Assembly (NCBI RefSeq): GCF_001654925.1
Contig: NZ_LXER01000005.1
Location: 122,497 to 186,496 of the forward strand
DNA: 64,000 bases
Origin: Buttiauxella brennerae ATCC 51605
GTDB taxonomy: Bacteria; Pseudomonadota; Gammaproteobacteria; Enterobacterales; Enterobacteriaceae
Direction of reading: 5' to 3'
In this document: positions 63,286 to 64,000 of the stretch, one piece after another
How positions within the stretch are numbered: position 1 is the stretch's first letter
Layout of the letters: each line of letters opens with the position of its first letter
Translations under genes and position numbers: made by a program
Notes under the pieces: model-generated
What the model saw: the letters and a program-made list of their open reading frames with translations, nothing else
Told to the model about the DNA's origin: nothing
The model's database searches: none

Positions 63286-63852
63286 GTGGCACAGTCTGTT
63301 CCCGCTATTTTTCTCGATCGTGATGGCACCATTAATGTGGATCATGGCTACGTTCATGAAGTGGACCAGTTCGAGTTCATTGAGGGTGTAATTGATGCAA
63401 TGCGTGAGTTAAAGGCAATGGGCTATGCATTAGTTCTCGTCACCAACCAGTCAGGCATTGCTCGTGGCATGTTTACTGAAGATGATTTTGAAAATCTCAC
63501 TGAATGGATGGACTGGTCGTTAGCAGACCGTGGTGTTGATCTTGATGGCATCTATTATTGCCCGCATCACCCAGAGGCAATAGTAGAAGAGTTTCGCCAA
63601 ACCTGTGATTGCCGTAAACCACACCCGGGCATGTTGCTCTCCGCTCAAGAGTTCCTTCATATAGATATGGCTTCTTCATATATGGTTGGCGACAAATTGG
63701 AAGACATGCAGGCAGCTGCAGCGGCACATGTAGGGGCAAAAGTGTTGGTTCGTACCGGCAAGCCAGTCACTGAACAAAGTGAAGCAGCGGCTGATTTTGT
63801 CATTAATAGCCTCGCAGACCTGCCAAAAGCGATAAAATCGCGCCAAAAATAA
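63286..63852 (+). CDS. gmhB: D-glycero-beta-D-manno-heptose-1,7-bisphosphate 7-phosphatase
   Basis: Removes the 7-phosphate in ADP-heptose synthesis for the LPS inner core. The 188-residue HAD phosphatase has nucleophile D11 and acid D13 (FLDRDGT) and zinc ligands C92, H94, C107 and C109 (CPHHP...CDCRKPHPG), at E. coli positions. The start is GTG at 63286, with CAGGAG upstream. An ATG-side extension to 63211 runs across the divergent control region and is rejected. It is divergent from metN. Confidence 0.96.
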   Translation: MAQSVPAIFLDRDGTINVDHGYVHEVDQFEFIEGVIDAMRELKAMGYALVLVTNQSGIARGMFTEDDFENLTEWMDWSLADRGVDLDGIYYCPHHPEAIVEEFRQTCDCRKPHPGMLLSAQEFLHIDMASSYMVGDKLEDMQAAAAAHVGAKVLVRTGKPVTEQSEAAADFVINSLADLPKAIKSRQK

Positions 63853-63861
63853 GCGGAACGA

Positions 63862-63938
63862 TTAAAAAGAACGCGGTTGGTAATTATTTTAAAAATAGGG
63901 GTTGTCAGCTTCCAGAAAATCCCTATACTGCGCCTCCA
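63862..63938 (+). promoter_or_regulatory. Ribosomal RNA operon P1 promoter with UP element
   Basis: An A/T-rich UP-like stretch (63862-63900) precedes TTGTCA at 63902-63907 and TATACT at 63924-63929, with the 16-bp spacer typical of rrn P1. A GC-rich discriminator GCGCCTCC follows, with a likely start near CACTGACACGGC (about 63936-63938). This matches the rrnH P1 promoter downstream of gmhB in E. coli. The 16S rRNA gene itself would begin beyond the window. Confidence 0.88.
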
Positions 63939-64000
63939 CTGACACGGCACAACGGCTTACAAACCGGCCCGTCAGCCAGATGAAAAGCGAAAATAAACGC
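63939..64000 (+). ncRNA. Start of rrn transcript leader (16S gene off window)
   Basis: The sequence after the P1 start (GACACGGCACAACGG... ending GAAAATAAACGC) resembles the leader of enterobacterial rRNA operons ahead of P2. No mature rRNA sequence is inside the window. Confidence 0.6.

Overview
This window is a stretch of enterobacterial chromosome that is syntenic, gene by gene and strand by strand, with the pcnB-to-rrnH interval of Escherichia coli K-12. Protein sequences are close to E. coli, but with steady substitutions in every gene. Two K-12 genes are missing (yaeI between yaeH and dapD, yaeF between nlpE and proS) and one extra gene is present (a small c-type cytochrome behind tilS). 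Together with ERIC-type repeats, this points to a member of Enterobacteriaceae other than Escherichia or Shigella. The genus cannot be fixed from the sequence alone. I see no prophage, insertion sequence, integron, CRISPR array, tRNA gene or toxin-antitoxin locus. This is core genome.

Layout from left to right. (1) 1-4194, minus strand: poly(A) polymerase pcnB (cut by the left edge, AUU start), gluQ, dksA, sfsA, thpR. (2) 4268-15442, plus strand: helicase hrpB, PBP1B mrcB, and the ferrichrome uptake genes fhuA-fhuC-fhuD-fhuB with a Fur-box-like promoter. (3) 15542-21211: hemL (minus), clcA and erpA (plus), then the minus-strand trio mtnN-btuF-yadS. (4) 21304-30655: dgt, degP and cdaR (plus), then yaeH, dapD, glnD and map (minus). 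(5) 30967-50616, plus strand: the essential gene run rpsB-tsf-pyrH-frr-dxr-uppS-cdsA-rseP-bamA-skp-lpxD-fabZ-lpxA-lpxB-rnhB-dnaE-accA. It joins translation, UMP synthesis, isoprenoid and phospholipid precursors, outer-membrane assembly, lipid A synthesis and replication. (6) 50772-55041, plus strand: ldcC, yaeR, tilS and the cytochrome. (7) 55090-63095: rof/yaeP (minus), yaeQ-arfB-nlpE (plus), proS, trmO-rcsF and the methionine transporter metNIQ (minus). (8) 63286 to the end, plus strand: gmhB, then a ribosomal RNA P1 promoter whose 16S gene lies beyond the right edge.

Cell-envelope genes dominate. BamA, Skp, DegP, RseP, NlpE and RcsF build the outer membrane or report its stress, LpxD/A/B with FabZ supply lipid A, UppS supplies the lipid carrier, CdsA phospholipids, GmhB the LPS core heptose, and PBP1B peptidoglycan.

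No undescribed multi-gene system was found. The observations most worth following are the cytochrome c gene translationally overlapped with tilS, the shortened gating loop of FhuA, the ERIC elements in several stages of internal deletion, and a cluster of non-AUG starts including the AUU start of pcnB. Start codons were chosen by ribosome-binding site and by alignment, from memory, with E. coli proteins. No database search was possible.
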